This document shows, in pieces, positions 1-7,400 of a DNA stretch of 21,476 nt. The stretch spans positions 1-21,476 of the forward strand of contig JAEZCB010000133.1 in assembly GCA_023412755.1 (NCBI GenBank), written 5' to 3'. Both the position numbers and the translations under genes were made by a program. The stretch is from Bacteroidota bacterium. Its GTDB lineage: Bacteria; Bacteroidota; Bacteroidia; Flavobacteriales_F; PHOS-HE28. Position 1 is the first letter of the stretch; each line of letters begins with the position of its first letter. Below the pieces are notes generated by a model that ran no database searches, was not told the DNA's origin, and was given only the letters and a program-made list of their open reading frames with translations.

Positions 1-222
1 TTTGAGCGAGATCCATTCATACTCGATGGCCTTATGGATGCCGATAGTGAGCGCCAGTCCGATCACCAGATAGACCATTGCGGCAAGTACGAAATAAAGT
101 GTGCGTGGAATGGCGAGTTCCTGCAGATCCGTAAGTGCAACACCATGCCAAAGGAAGGATGCCAGATACATCACCACGGTAGAAAATAGCCATGGTGCCA
201 GTATGTAACGCTTCAACAACAT
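1..222 (-). CDS. Small integral membrane protein, C-terminus cut by window edge
   Basis: An open frame of 74 codons runs from an ATG at 222 to the left edge without a stop. The start reads MLLKRYILAPWLF, then a hydrophobic stretch, a short polar loop (HGVALTDLQELAIPRT) and a second hydrophobic helix (about residues 46-62) followed by HKAIEYEW. Two transmembrane segments are therefore visible. I do not recognise the family and assign no function. It is divergent from the lipoprotein gene that follows, and a TAnnTTTG promoter box lies 14 bases upstream of its ATG, which supports the start. A different-frame ORF over the same bases (32-226) has no hydrophobic pattern and is taken as a shadow. 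Confidence 0.7.
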   Translation of the reverse strand, partial: MLLKRYILAPWLFSTVVMYLASFLWHGVALTDLQELAIPRTLYFVLAAMVYLVIGLALTIGIHKAIEYEWISLK

Positions 223-236
223 GCACTTACCAGCCC

Positions 237-244
237 CAAAGTTA
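237..244 (-). promoter_or_regulatory. Bacteroidota-type -7 box (TAACTTTG)
   Basis: Read on the minus strand this is TAACTTTG, an exact match to the Bacteroidota sigma-factor -7 consensus TAnnTTTG, 14 bases before the ATG at 222. The -33 TTTG element is not obvious. The same 8-mer recurs upstream of two other minus-strand genes in this window. Confidence 0.5.
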
Positions 245-304
245 AGTATATATACGGCCATTGAGAGTAGATGCCATGCAGCTTTGGGCGTACTTTGCAC
301 TCGC

Positions 305-1903
305 ATGAGAACAGCTGTTGGACCATGGGGCCTTATGCTCCTTCTGGCAGGTATCCTTTTCTCTGGATGCAGGAAGGAGCCTGCACGCTGGGATGTGGAC
401 CTTACGGGGCCCCTGGTGCGTACCACTTTCACCATTTCGGACCTTGTGCCCGATAGCCTTCTGTTGACCGGTGAAAATGGTCACATCACCTTACTCTACA
501 AAGATGAATTGTTCGCGCTGCGGGTGGATACGGTGATCCAACAACCCGATACCAGTTTGGTATATGGTTATGTGCTGCCTGTGCCCGGTGAATTGTTTCT
601 GCCGCCAGGTGTGGTACCATTCAACCAGAACGATGTGACCCAGTTCGATCTGGGCGATGTGGCCCTGCGCACACTGATCATCAGGGAAGGTTATTTGGAC
701 CTCAGGCTGAAGAACATGGTGAACAGCACCGTATTCGGCACCTTCGCGCTGCCAGGGGCCACCCTGCCAGGCGGTCCGGCGGTGCTCCAATCACCGGTGG
801 GTCCGGGAACCCCGGCTCAACCGGCCATATCCGAACAAACGCTCGATCTGGCGGGAGCCCATTTCGATCTGCGGGGACCCGATCTCGATCAGGTGAACAC
901 GTTGAGCACCATGCTCAGCGCTCAGTTGGATCCCAATGGTGAAGGCGCCACCGTTACCAACCAGGACAGCATCATAGCCATCGCCACGTATCGCGATCTT
1001 GTGCCGGAATATGCGCGCGGATACTTCGGCAGCCGCGTGGTGGATATTGGCCCTGATTCCGTGGAACTTGGCCTTTTCGACCGGATCGTTGGCGGCACAT
1101 TGGATCTGGATCAGGTTACCATGCGGTTGAAGGTGGAGAACGGGGTGGGCGTGGATATACAAGCCTACATCCAGGAGTTCCGTGCCGTGAACACGCGCAC
1201 CGGTGCCAACGTGGACCTGGCACATACCATCATGCAGGGGCCGGTGAACATCATTCGTGCTTTGGAATCCGGAGGAAGTTTCCAACCCAGCTACCACCAT
1301 ATCCAGATGGACAATGCGGACAGCAATGTGGACCAGTTCATCGAAAGTCTTCCCGATAGGTTGAACTATCAGATCGGCCTTCACTTGAACCCATTGGGCG
1401 ATATCAGCAATGGCCATGATTTCCTCTATTACAACAGCAGGATAAGGGCTGAATTGGAGGTGGAGGTACCCCTGTCCATCATTGCCAACGATCTTACCCT
1501 GGAGAGCATCGTGGCACCATCGCTCCCAGGCACAGTGGAGAGCCATGCTTTGCAGAACGGAGAACTGCGTTTGTTCGCGGTGAATGGTTTCCCTTTTTCC
1601 GCTTCAATGGAGATCGACATCATAACAGCAGATGGCGCTCTTCTTTCGAACGTGCCTGTACAGGGCACCATAGCAGCAGGCATCCTCGGTACGGACCTGT
1701 TGGTGCAATCCCTAGTGGATTCGCGATTGGATGCACATTTGACGAGTGAACAGGTGGATATGCTATACCAGGGTGGCCGTTTCCGGATCCGTACGATCTT
1801 CAATACCACCGCACAGAGCCAACACGTAAGGATCCTGGACAGCTATAAGCTGGACCTGCGGATCGCCGCCGGTGCACATTATTTGGTGAATGGGAATGAG
1901 TAG
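305..1903 (+). CDS. Large secreted lipoprotein of unknown function
   Basis: 532 residues. The chosen start at 305 gives a compact lipoprotein signal (MRTAVGPWGLMLLLAGILFSGC) with lipobox FSGC and a lipidated Cys at residue 22. The frame is open back to 221, but that start would overlap the divergent gene's start codon and put a non-signal-like extension in front. An ATG at 335 is a weaker alternative. The mature part is rich in short beta-type stretches and asparagine/aspartate turns, with no enzyme motif that I recognise. The frame overlaps the next gene, an outer-membrane barrel, by 14 bases, so the two are probably translated together and may work at the same membrane. No T9SS tail is present, so it is likely anchored to the inner leaflet of the outer membrane or surface exposed. 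Function unknown. Confidence 0.85.
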   Translation: MRTAVGPWGLMLLLAGILFSGCRKEPARWDVDLTGPLVRTTFTISDLVPDSLLLTGENGHITLLYKDELFALRVDTVIQQPDTSLVYGYVLPVPGELFLPPGVVPFNQNDVTQFDLGDVALRTLIIREGYLDLRLKNMVNSTVFGTFALPGATLPGGPAVLQSPVGPGTPAQPAISEQTLDLAGAHFDLRGPDLDQVNTLSTMLSAQLDPNGEGATVTNQDSIIAIATYRDLVPEYARGYFGSRVVDIGPDSVELGLFDRIVGGTLDLDQVTMRLKVENGVGVDIQAYIQEFRAVNTRTGANVDLAHTIMQGPVNIIRALESGGSFQPSYHHIQMDNADSNVDQFIESLPDRLNYQIGLHLNPLGDISNGHDFLYYNSRIRAELEVEVPLSIIANDLTLESIVAPSLPGTVESHALQNGELRLFAVNGFPFSASMEIDIITADGALLSNVPVQGTIAAGILGTDLLVQSLVDSRLDAHLTSEQVDMLYQGGRFRIRTIFNTTAQSQHVRILDSYKLDLRIAAGAHYLVNGNE

Positions 1904-3140
1904 ATCGTTCCTGTGCCTGACCCTGGCACTCCTCCCCTTCATCTGCCGCGCACAGATCCAACTCCTGCCATTCGACACCCTGCTGCTATTGCCTTCGCAA
2001 GAACAGCACCATGTTGAATTGCTGGCATGGGGTGATCAGCATTCTTCCGGCATTTTCAATGAGATGCCATGGAACCTCCATCGCGGTGGATACATCGGGC
2101 GGGAAATGCGGCAACGCTCCCTGGAAGCCCTGGGAGATCGGAACCGCATGGGATATGATGTAGGGGCTAGTGCGACATGGATCGGTCCGGATAGCCTCTT
2201 TGGCCGTGCGCGTTGGCGGCCAGTTGTTGCCGCAAGTGTCCGCAGCGCACTCGGCGTTGTATTCACTAAGGATGCTTACGATCTGGCCTTTTTTGGTAAC
2301 GCCCACTACGAAGGACGTACCGCGGAATTAGCTCCTGCGGTACATCTGGGTATGGGATGGCAAGGGATCGGAGTAGGCATCCAGGATCAGATCAGCCGCT
2401 CCTTCCTGCGGGTAGACCTGGTGGGCGGCCGCCGTTTCGATCACAGCCGGATCGAACGCGGGAGCATCTACACGGCCATGGATGGACTCGCATTGGATGT
2501 GGATCTGGATGGCATGTACATGCAAAGCGATACCGCCACTGATGGTGCATGGTGGCCCAATGGAGTTGGCATTACGTTACATGGGCGCTGGAACCTTTTC
2601 CGCCAGTTGTTCGGCATGCCGGCCACTTTCTCAGCATCGCTGGAAGATGTAGGCTTCATGCATTGGAACAGCAATTCCCTTATGCTGGAAAAGGACACGT
2701 TGATCATATACGAAGGGATCCAGGTTTCCAACGTGTTCGATCTTCCCTCCCTGATCATTGGCGAGGATCGGATCTTGGATACCCTTGGCCTGCAACGCAC
2801 CCGATCGGCCTTCACCACCATGATGCCTTTCCGTGCGCTTTTGTCCATGGATATAACAGTGAATGATGTATGGATGGCCGGACTTTCCGTCGATCACCGT
2901 AACCTGCCGGGCTATATGCCGCATGGACTTGTCCGGCTCGCAAGAAGGATCTCCGGACGTGCTTTGATCGGTGCCACGGTCTCTTATGGTGGTTGGGGGC
3001 AGGCGCGCGCTGGCCTGGCAGCGAGAATGCGTTTTGGAAGAACGGTGGTGGCCGAGATCGGCAGCGTTCATGTACCCGGGTTCTTTCTTGCCAGAACTCG
3101 TGGGGCCGGAGCACATTTCATGATCAGCAAGGCTTTCTAG
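1890..3140 (+). CDS. DUF5723-like outer-membrane beta-barrel protein
   Basis: 416 residues with a signal peptide (MGMSRSFLCLTLALLPFICRAQ, cleavage after RAQ) and a final phenylalanine, as in outer-membrane barrels. Alternating hydrophobic and polar strands fill the protein. The segment SASLEDVGFMHWNSNS resembles the 'sASieDiGFi.W' block of the DUF5723 family of Bacteroidota, and later parts (VWMAGLSVDHRN, LIGATVSYGGWGQARAGLAARMRF) look like closing beta strands. Family assignment is from memory of the pattern and is tentative; the outer-membrane barrel call is stronger. Its start overlaps the lipoprotein gene by 14 bases (ATG at 1890, or 1896 two codons later), which suggests coupling. The SMR exporter gene follows after three bases, so the three genes are likely one transcript. 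The biochemical role is unknown. Confidence 0.75.
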   Translation: MGMSRSFLCLTLALLPFICRAQIQLLPFDTLLLLPSQEQHHVELLAWGDQHSSGIFNEMPWNLHRGGYIGREMRQRSLEALGDRNRMGYDVGASATWIGPDSLFGRARWRPVVAASVRSALGVVFTKDAYDLAFFGNAHYEGRTAELAPAVHLGMGWQGIGVGIQDQISRSFLRVDLVGGRRFDHSRIERGSIYTAMDGLALDVDLDGMYMQSDTATDGAWWPNGVGITLHGRWNLFRQLFGMPATFSASLEDVGFMHWNSNSLMLEKDTLIIYEGIQVSNVFDLPSLIIGEDRILDTLGLQRTRSAFTTMMPFRALLSMDITVNDVWMAGLSVDHRNLPGYMPHGLVRLARRISGRALIGATVSYGGWGQARAGLAARMRFGRTVVAEIGSVHVPGFFLARTRGAGAHFMISKAF

Positions 3141-3143
3141 ACC

Positions 3144-3470
3144 ATGGCCTGGCTCCTGCTCATAGTCGCTGGACTGTTCGAAGTGGGCTTCGCGATCTGC
3201 CTGGGTAAGGCACGCGAGACCAGCGGTATGGCCTCACTCTTCTGGATGCTGGGCTTTTTCTGCTGCCTTTCGATCAGCATGTACCTGCTTTACCGTGCCA
3301 CGCTTACCATACCCATAGGAACGGCCTATGCCGTGTGGACAGGTATTGGTGCAGTGGGCACCGTTCTCGCAGGGATCATGCTTTTCCAAGAACCGGTGGA
3401 ATTCTGGCGCCTCTTTTTCATCTTCACCCTGATCGCATCGATAATCGGGCTAAAGATGGTTTCCGCATGA
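3144..3470 (+). CDS. sugE: SMR family exporter, SugE/Gdx-like (guanidinium / quaternary ammonium)
   Basis: 108 residues and four hydrophobic helices, the normal size for small multidrug resistance proteins, which work as dual-topology dimers in the inner membrane and exchange protons for cationic substrates. The essential glutamate is Glu13 (GLFEVGFA). The SugE/Gdx signature GTAYAVWTGIGAVG is present at 59-72, and the ending IIGLKMVSA is typical. From memory, characterised guanidinium exporters have a Trp three residues after the glutamate; here it is Phe16, which may alter substrate range. The loop after helix 1 is longer than in small homologues. The gene starts three bases after the barrel gene, so there is no space for its own guanidine riboswitch. 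It converges on the esterase gene with a two-base gap. Confidence 0.9.
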   Translation: MAWLLLIVAGLFEVGFAICLGKARETSGMASLFWMLGFFCCLSISMYLLYRATLTIPIGTAYAVWTGIGAVGTVLAGIMLFQEPVEFWRLFFIFTLIASIIGLKMVSA

Positions 3471-3472
3471 CC

Positions 3473-4624
3473 TTAATCCCGGATAAAACGGGCATACCAA
3501 CGTTGCTGAACATTGACCACCTCCAACATGTAAAGGCCGGGGGCAAGAGTTCGCACATCCAGGGTGTTGTCTTTGATGGTGGTCTCTGCCACAATGAACC
3601 CCTTGGCGTCGAAAATGCGAGCGATCCCCACGGAGCCTGGATCGAGATCCAACCATAGTGTATGCTGCGCCGGATTCGGATGCACCAGAAGCCTTCCATA
3701 CTGCGCAGCCTCCACGATACCCGACATTTCACAAGTGATTGCGGGGGCATCCAGGCTATGTGCGGCAAAGAATTCCCAGACCCACTGTGGCACATCGTAG
3801 ATCGAAGTTGCCGGCCAGGTGTGGCCATGATCGAAGAGGCGCACCAGCTCCACACGTGGTTGATCCATTCCACCAGCGCAGAAGACCCATCGTTCCGCAT
3901 CGGCTGAGATGGGCATGACGGTGAACGTGTCCACACCGCATTGCATGGAACCAAAATAGCTCAAAGGCCATACATATCCCTGTTCCACTTCGGGGAAGGC
4001 CACGACGGCATCAGCATCTCCATGGATATGTAACACAGCCACCGGTGGTGGATCCTGCATGGTATGATCCAAAAGAAAGGCCGCCTCGCCCCACAGGTTT
4101 CCAGCGATCGGTGCTATCGCGGCAATGACATTTGGTCTTTGGATGGCCAGGTTATAGGCCATGAACGCGCCATTCGAGAAGCCGGTGGCATAGATGCGTG
4201 ATGCATCGATCGCATAGGTATCGCAGAAGTAGCCGATCAACGAATCCACGAAGAGCACATCGTCAATGGCTTCCAGATCGCCAATTCCACCATGGCCTGT
4301 GACACCATCAGCATATACATTCCATTGAAGGGCACCACCGATATTGTAGGAAGAAGGGTAGACCACAATGAACTGGTGTTGATCGGCCACGGCATCAAAT
4401 CCCGAAGCCGCCTTGAAGGCCGCGCCATTGCCACCCGTGCCATGGAAGGCGATCACCAACGGCAACCCGGCAGAAATGGTGGTGCCTGGTGCATGATAAA
4501 CAAAACCGCGTTCAACACCTTGTGATACGAGCGTACCGGACCCATCATAAGCGTTGGCGCCATGGTACAACAGGATGAACATCAAGTAGATAAGACCGAA
4601 GGGTATGGATCTTTTCATGATCAA
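3473..4624 (-). CDS. Secreted PHB-depolymerase-like esterase with T9SS tail
   Basis: 383 residues. A Sec signal peptide (to about residue 25, HGANA) precedes an alpha/beta-hydrolase domain of the LpqC / PHB-depolymerase / feruloyl-esterase (CE1) type. Visible motifs are the oxyanion HGTGG (61-65), the nucleophile GFSNG with Ser150, HGDADAVV with catalytic Asp205, and GHTWP with catalytic His268. After about residue 310 comes a T9SS type A sorting domain (LLVHPNPAQHTLWLDL to the end, with APGLYMLEV). The protein is thus predicted to be secreted or surface-attached and to hydrolyse ester bonds; substrate (polyester, xylan acyl esters or other) cannot be read from sequence. ATGs at 4624 and 4618 are both possible starts. 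It follows rimM at 168 bases and has its own weak promoter-like box. Confidence 0.88.
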   Translation of the reverse strand: MIMKRSIPFGLIYLMFILLYHGANAYDGSGTLVSQGVERGFVYHAPGTTISAGLPLVIAFHGTGGNGAAFKAASGFDAVADQHQFIVVYPSSYNIGGALQWNVYADGVTGHGGIGDLEAIDDVLFVDSLIGYFCDTYAIDASRIYATGFSNGAFMAYNLAIQRPNVIAAIAPIAGNLWGEAAFLLDHTMQDPPPVAVLHIHGDADAVVAFPEVEQGYVWPLSYFGSMQCGVDTFTVMPISADAERWVFCAGGMDQPRVELVRLFDHGHTWPATSIYDVPQWVWEFFAAHSLDAPAITCEMSGIVEAAQYGRLLVHPNPAQHTLWLDLDPGSVGIARIFDAKGFIVAETTIKDNTLDVRTLAPGLYMLEVVNVQQRWYARFIRD

Positions 4625-4641
4625 TAGTTGAAGAAGGTGAA

Positions 4642-4649
4642 CGAAGTTA
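4642..4649 (-). promoter_or_regulatory. Near-match -7 box (TAACTTCG) before the esterase gene
   Basis: Minus-strand TAACTTCG differs by one base from the TAACTTTG box seen elsewhere in the window and lies 17 bases upstream of the esterase ATG at 4624. No clear -33 element. Weak evidence alone. Confidence 0.3.
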
Positions 4650-4687
4650 TAGTGAGTGGTAGCCTGGCAGCAACGAGCCCTGCACGT

Positions 4688-4792
4688 TCAATAAGCGGAA
4701 AGGATCGGCATCTCCACTTCCACACGCGTACCGATCGGAACACCCAGTACATGCACACCTTCGTTCTGCGGGCCGAATAGACGCAGCGCCCT
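4688..4792 (-). pseudogene. Coding-like stretch of 34 codons in frame after the rimM stop
   Basis: Directly after the rimM TAG the same frame stays open for 34 codons and ends at TGA. It reads ALRLFGPQNEGVHVLGVP then IGTRVEVEMPILSAY. Codons are G-rich in position one and mostly end in G, C or T as in the neighbouring real genes, and the peptide looks like the end of a folded protein. RimM itself ends normally before it, so this is not needed by RimM. It may be the surviving C-terminus of a deleted gene, a stop-codon read-through extension, or chance. I do not recognise the family. Confidence 0.3.
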
Positions 4793-5329
4793 CTAGGAGC
4801 CACTATCGCGGTACATCTCTATGAGGCCGGGCGGCGTACTGACCAACAGCGTACGTTCCTCCACATCCAGATCCAGGATCATATCCTCATTCAATGGCAC
4901 CATCACTTCCTTCCCTCCCAGATGGATCACCATAACGGGATTGCGGTCAGTGCCTTCGATCGCGGTCACTTCGCCCAGATCACCATGCTCCTCATCGCGC
5001 ACCAACATGCCGATGAATTCTTCTGGATCCCAGCTTTCATCGCTGCCATCCGATAGATGTCCGGGGGGCGCGAAAAGATCCCTGCCCACCAGAATGCCCG
5101 CACTCTGCGGATCGGAGAAGTCATCGAACTTCACCAGCACCCCTGCCCTGCCCTGGTCACGCAGACTGGTGTAGAAGAATGGGACCTTCTGCCCTTCGAT
5201 ATCCACGAAGAGTGTTCCCTCGGACACAAGATCCTCCAGGTCGCATCCTTCCAGATGAACGGTGAGTTCACCTTTGTGGCCCCAAGGTTTGCCCAACCGG
5301 CCCAGGCGATGAAGGCTTTCGAGGTCCAT
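4793..5329 (-). CDS. rimM: Ribosome maturation factor RimM
   Basis: 178 residues, the usual RimM length. RimM binds ribosomal protein S19 and helps the head of the 30S subunit mature. The N-terminal beta-barrel begins LHRLGRLGKPWGHKGELTV, the family hallmark of a glycine-rich 'G.kphGl.Ge' start. The C-terminal PRC-like barrel includes the FIGMLVRDEEHGDLGEV block, then NPVMVIHLGGKEVMVPLNEDMI and the family-type end LLVSTPPGLIEMY. In most bacteria rimM follows rpsP; here the upstream neighbour on the same strand is the intradiol dioxygenase with a 46-base gap and no rpsP is in the window, so the usual ribosomal operon has been broken up. Confidence 0.95.
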   Translation of the reverse strand: MDLESLHRLGRLGKPWGHKGELTVHLEGCDLEDLVSEGTLFVDIEGQKVPFFYTSLRDQGRAGVLVKFDDFSDPQSAGILVGRDLFAPPGHLSDGSDESWDPEEFIGMLVRDEEHGDLGEVTAIEGTDRNPVMVIHLGGKEVMVPLNEDMILDLDVEERTLLVSTPPGLIEMYRDSGS

Positions 5330-5375
5330 GTGCGTGAAGTTAGGCGAACATGGATCGTTCCGGCATTTTTCTCCA

Positions 5376-6326
5376 TCACACCCGTCCGATCGACCTGCTC
5401 TTCACCACCTGGCCGTCCATCAACAGAAGCGCCACGTAATTCCCTGGCCGCACAGGGGATCCGTAGGCCGTGGCACCATTCCATTGGGTGGTATACCGTC
5501 CTTGCGGCTTCCTTTCATCCAGCAACGTCACCACTTCCCTGCCATGGGTGTCGGTGATCGCCACCCGCACATGGGCTTCGCGGAATACGTTGAAATGAAT
5601 GCTACACATATCACGGGCAGGATTCGGATACGGTGGTAGCAGGTCTCCTTCGGTGCCGTAGCGGTTCGGCTTAATGCCCACGAACCCATCGAGTATCATG
5701 TCGAACACACCCTCCTGTTGATCGCCGCCGATATCATTCAAAGGAATGATGCGCATGGCGGCATCCGGTTGCGATGCCCATGGATCGGCCGGAATGTAGG
5801 GGTCGCCTTCAAAGTAGAGTTGCGTAATGAGTGTGGGAAAGCCTGGACGAGAGACCCGGTAATGAATGTGCCTGGGCCGGTATTGTGCACCATTGAGGTA
5901 GGCACCTGGCATGATCGTCTCGAACGCGTAATGGCCGTCCGCATCGGTATACATCGTGGCCCGCAGCTCGAAATTCTGGGACGTATCGTATTCCGCGGCT
6001 GCATTGGCCTGCCAAATTTCGATCATGGCGCCATCCACCGGTGTCATACAATCGTTGCTGTATATGGTGCCGGATATGAAGAGCCGGGTGCCAGGCTCCC
6101 CGGCTGCGGCCACCTGGGTGGTAACAGGTGCTCCTGGCAAATAGAAAGGGCCAAGGATATCGTCACTGGTCACCAGGCAGCCGGCACTTGTCTCGGCAGG
6201 CGGCACAGCACCTGTCGATGCCAGAAGGTCGCGCGGCAACAACAATGAACCAAGTCCCAACATGGAGCCCGCACGCAGGAATTTCCGTCTGTCGAACAAG
6301 CCACGTGATCGTTCATTCGTATCCAT
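5376..6326 (-). CDS. Exported intradiol ring-cleavage dioxygenase with Tat signal and T9SS tail
   Basis: 316 residues. The N-terminus carries a twin-arginine signal (DRRKFLRAG at 12-20, then a hydrophobic stretch MLGLGSLLL). The enzyme domain has the intradiol dioxygenase layout: LGPFYLPGAP (58-67), IEIWQANAAAEYD with Tyr113, MPGAY with Tyr143, and RPRHIHY with His153 and His155. Tyr-Tyr-His-His are the four ligands of the catalytic ferric iron in catechol and protocatechuate dioxygenases, and all are present. From about residue 230 (LLPPYPNPARDM) a FlgD-like T9SS sorting domain follows, ending VVKSRSIGRV. The protein should be folded with iron in the cytoplasm, exported by Tat and then secreted. 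The substrate, presumably an aromatic diol, is not known. An AraC regulator gene lies 60 bases upstream on the same strand. Confidence 0.88.
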   Translation of the reverse strand: MDTNERSRGLFDRRKFLRAGSMLGLGSLLLPRDLLASTGAVPPAETSAGCLVTSDDILGPFYLPGAPVTTQVAAAGEPGTRLFISGTIYSNDCMTPVDGAMIEIWQANAAAEYDTSQNFELRATMYTDADGHYAFETIMPGAYLNGAQYRPRHIHYRVSRPGFPTLITQLYFEGDPYIPADPWASQPDAAMRIIPLNDIGGDQQEGVFDMILDGFVGIKPNRYGTEGDLLPPYPNPARDMCSIHFNVFREAHVRVAITDTHGREVVTLLDERKPQGRYTTQWNGATAYGSPVRPGNYVALLLMDGQVVKSRSIGRV

Positions 6327-6386
6327 GCGGAAAGGGTTTTGACAAAGGTGAAGCGGCCATCGATCAATGGAAATGGACGATACCTG

Positions 6387-7256
6387 TTAATGCTTGTATT
6401 TTTCGCGGATAAGCTGTCTGAATTCCTGGGGCGCGGTTCCGGTGGCCTTGCGGAACATGCGGGTGAAGTACGCCGGATCCTCCATTCCAAGGGAAAAGCC
6501 CACCTCCTTCACACTCAGGTGGGAATGGAGCAGCAACCTTTTTGCCTCAAGCACCGATCGTTCCTGTATTATGGCACTCGCAGTGCGGCCTGCCCTTTTT
6601 TTCACCAGTTCATTCAGGTGCCCTGCGCTCAAACCAAGGTCGGCCGCGTACTGCGTCACCTGCTTCTTTTCCTTGAATTCCTTATCGACCTTCTCAAGGA
6701 AAAGACCCACTACATCCAGCACGGCACCAAGGTCTGTGGCCGCTTCTTTCCGGCTCCAGCGCCAGCATATCAATAGCAATGTAGTAAGCAGGTTCTCCAA
6801 GATCGCTGAGCTGCCATCGTCCATCAGCGCAAGTTCTTTGGAGATCTGCCCTGCAAGCTCCATGCTCTCCTGGAGTTGCTCCTGGGTAGGATCCAGCGCG
6901 ATCGGGACCGTGCCCGGCCTGAGTAACTGCCGTACCCGCCCATCAAAGAAGCTGGTTATGCCGCTGGTGAACATGATGACCATGCCTGCCGATCCGCGCT
7001 CCCGATCCAGCTTATGCACCTGACCGGGTGCAACAAAATGGATACAGGGTGCCTGGAACCGCACATGTTCCAGATCGATCATATGTGTTCCTTCTCCCGC
7101 TGTGAAGATGAACAGTTCATGGTATGAATGCCTATGAATGCTGTTACGAACGGGCTCTTCCGCCTTGAGGATCGGCTCCAGCCATACCAACGGGCCTGCG
7201 CCTGAGGGTGGCTCATGTACGGGGATGGATCCAACTGGTATCATCAGTGCGGTCAT
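6387..7256 (-). CDS. AraC-family transcriptional regulator
   Basis: 289 residues. The N-terminal half is a cupin-type sensor (RHSYHELFIFTAGEGTHMIDLEH, then FVAPGQVHKLDRE), and the C-terminal 100 residues are the two-helix-turn-helix DNA-binding domain: VTQYAADLGLSAGHLNELVKK for the first and LSVKEVGFSLGMEDPAYFTRMFRK for the second, followed by the family's P-x-E-FR ending (TGTAPQEFRQL). It probably senses a small aromatic or sugar-like ligand. The dioxygenase gene lies 60 bases downstream on the same strand, so it may control that gene or be cotranscribed with it. A perfect 14-bp palindrome overlaps its start codon. The divergent neighbour is the beta-helix secreted protein, a second possible target. 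Confidence 0.9.
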   Translation of the reverse strand: MTALMIPVGSIPVHEPPSGAGPLVWLEPILKAEEPVRNSIHRHSYHELFIFTAGEGTHMIDLEHVRFQAPCIHFVAPGQVHKLDRERGSAGMVIMFTSGITSFFDGRVRQLLRPGTVPIALDPTQEQLQESMELAGQISKELALMDDGSSAILENLLTTLLLICWRWSRKEAATDLGAVLDVVGLFLEKVDKEFKEKKQVTQYAADLGLSAGHLNELVKKRAGRTASAIIQERSVLEAKRLLLHSHLSVKEVGFSLGMEDPAYFTRMFRKATGTAPQEFRQLIREKYKH

Positions 7257-7267
7257 GACGCGTCATG
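7254..7267. promoter_or_regulatory. Perfect palindrome over the araC-type start codon
   Basis: CATGACGCGTCATG is identical to its reverse complement. It contains the regulator's ATG (7256-7254) and lies in the divergent region between the regulator and the beta-helix gene. It could be an operator for autoregulation, although AraC proteins more often use direct repeats. Function is inferred only from position. Confidence 0.3.
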
Positions 7268-7400
7268 GGCCTTAGAGCGCTGCCTGGGCCTCTGTTCCAT
7301 CGGCCAAAATTCCCGTTCCATCCTCTTATGCACGGTAAAGCATCGTTTTTGATATGACCTTTATTCCCCTGGTACGTGTACCGGAGAAATACCTGTGCCC

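Noticed and set aside
221..304. Longer start for the lipoprotein gene at 221
   Set aside because: It would overlap the divergent gene's start codon and promoter, and would place 28 non-signal residues before a clear lipoprotein signal peptide starting at 305.
3141..3143. Guanidine riboswitch before the SMR gene
   Set aside because: Only three bases separate it from the upstream gene, leaving no room for a leader.
4621..4803. 60-codon minus-strand ORF after rimM
   Set aside because: Different frame from the coding-like stretch at 4688-4792; rich in Arg, Cys and Trp and not protein-like.
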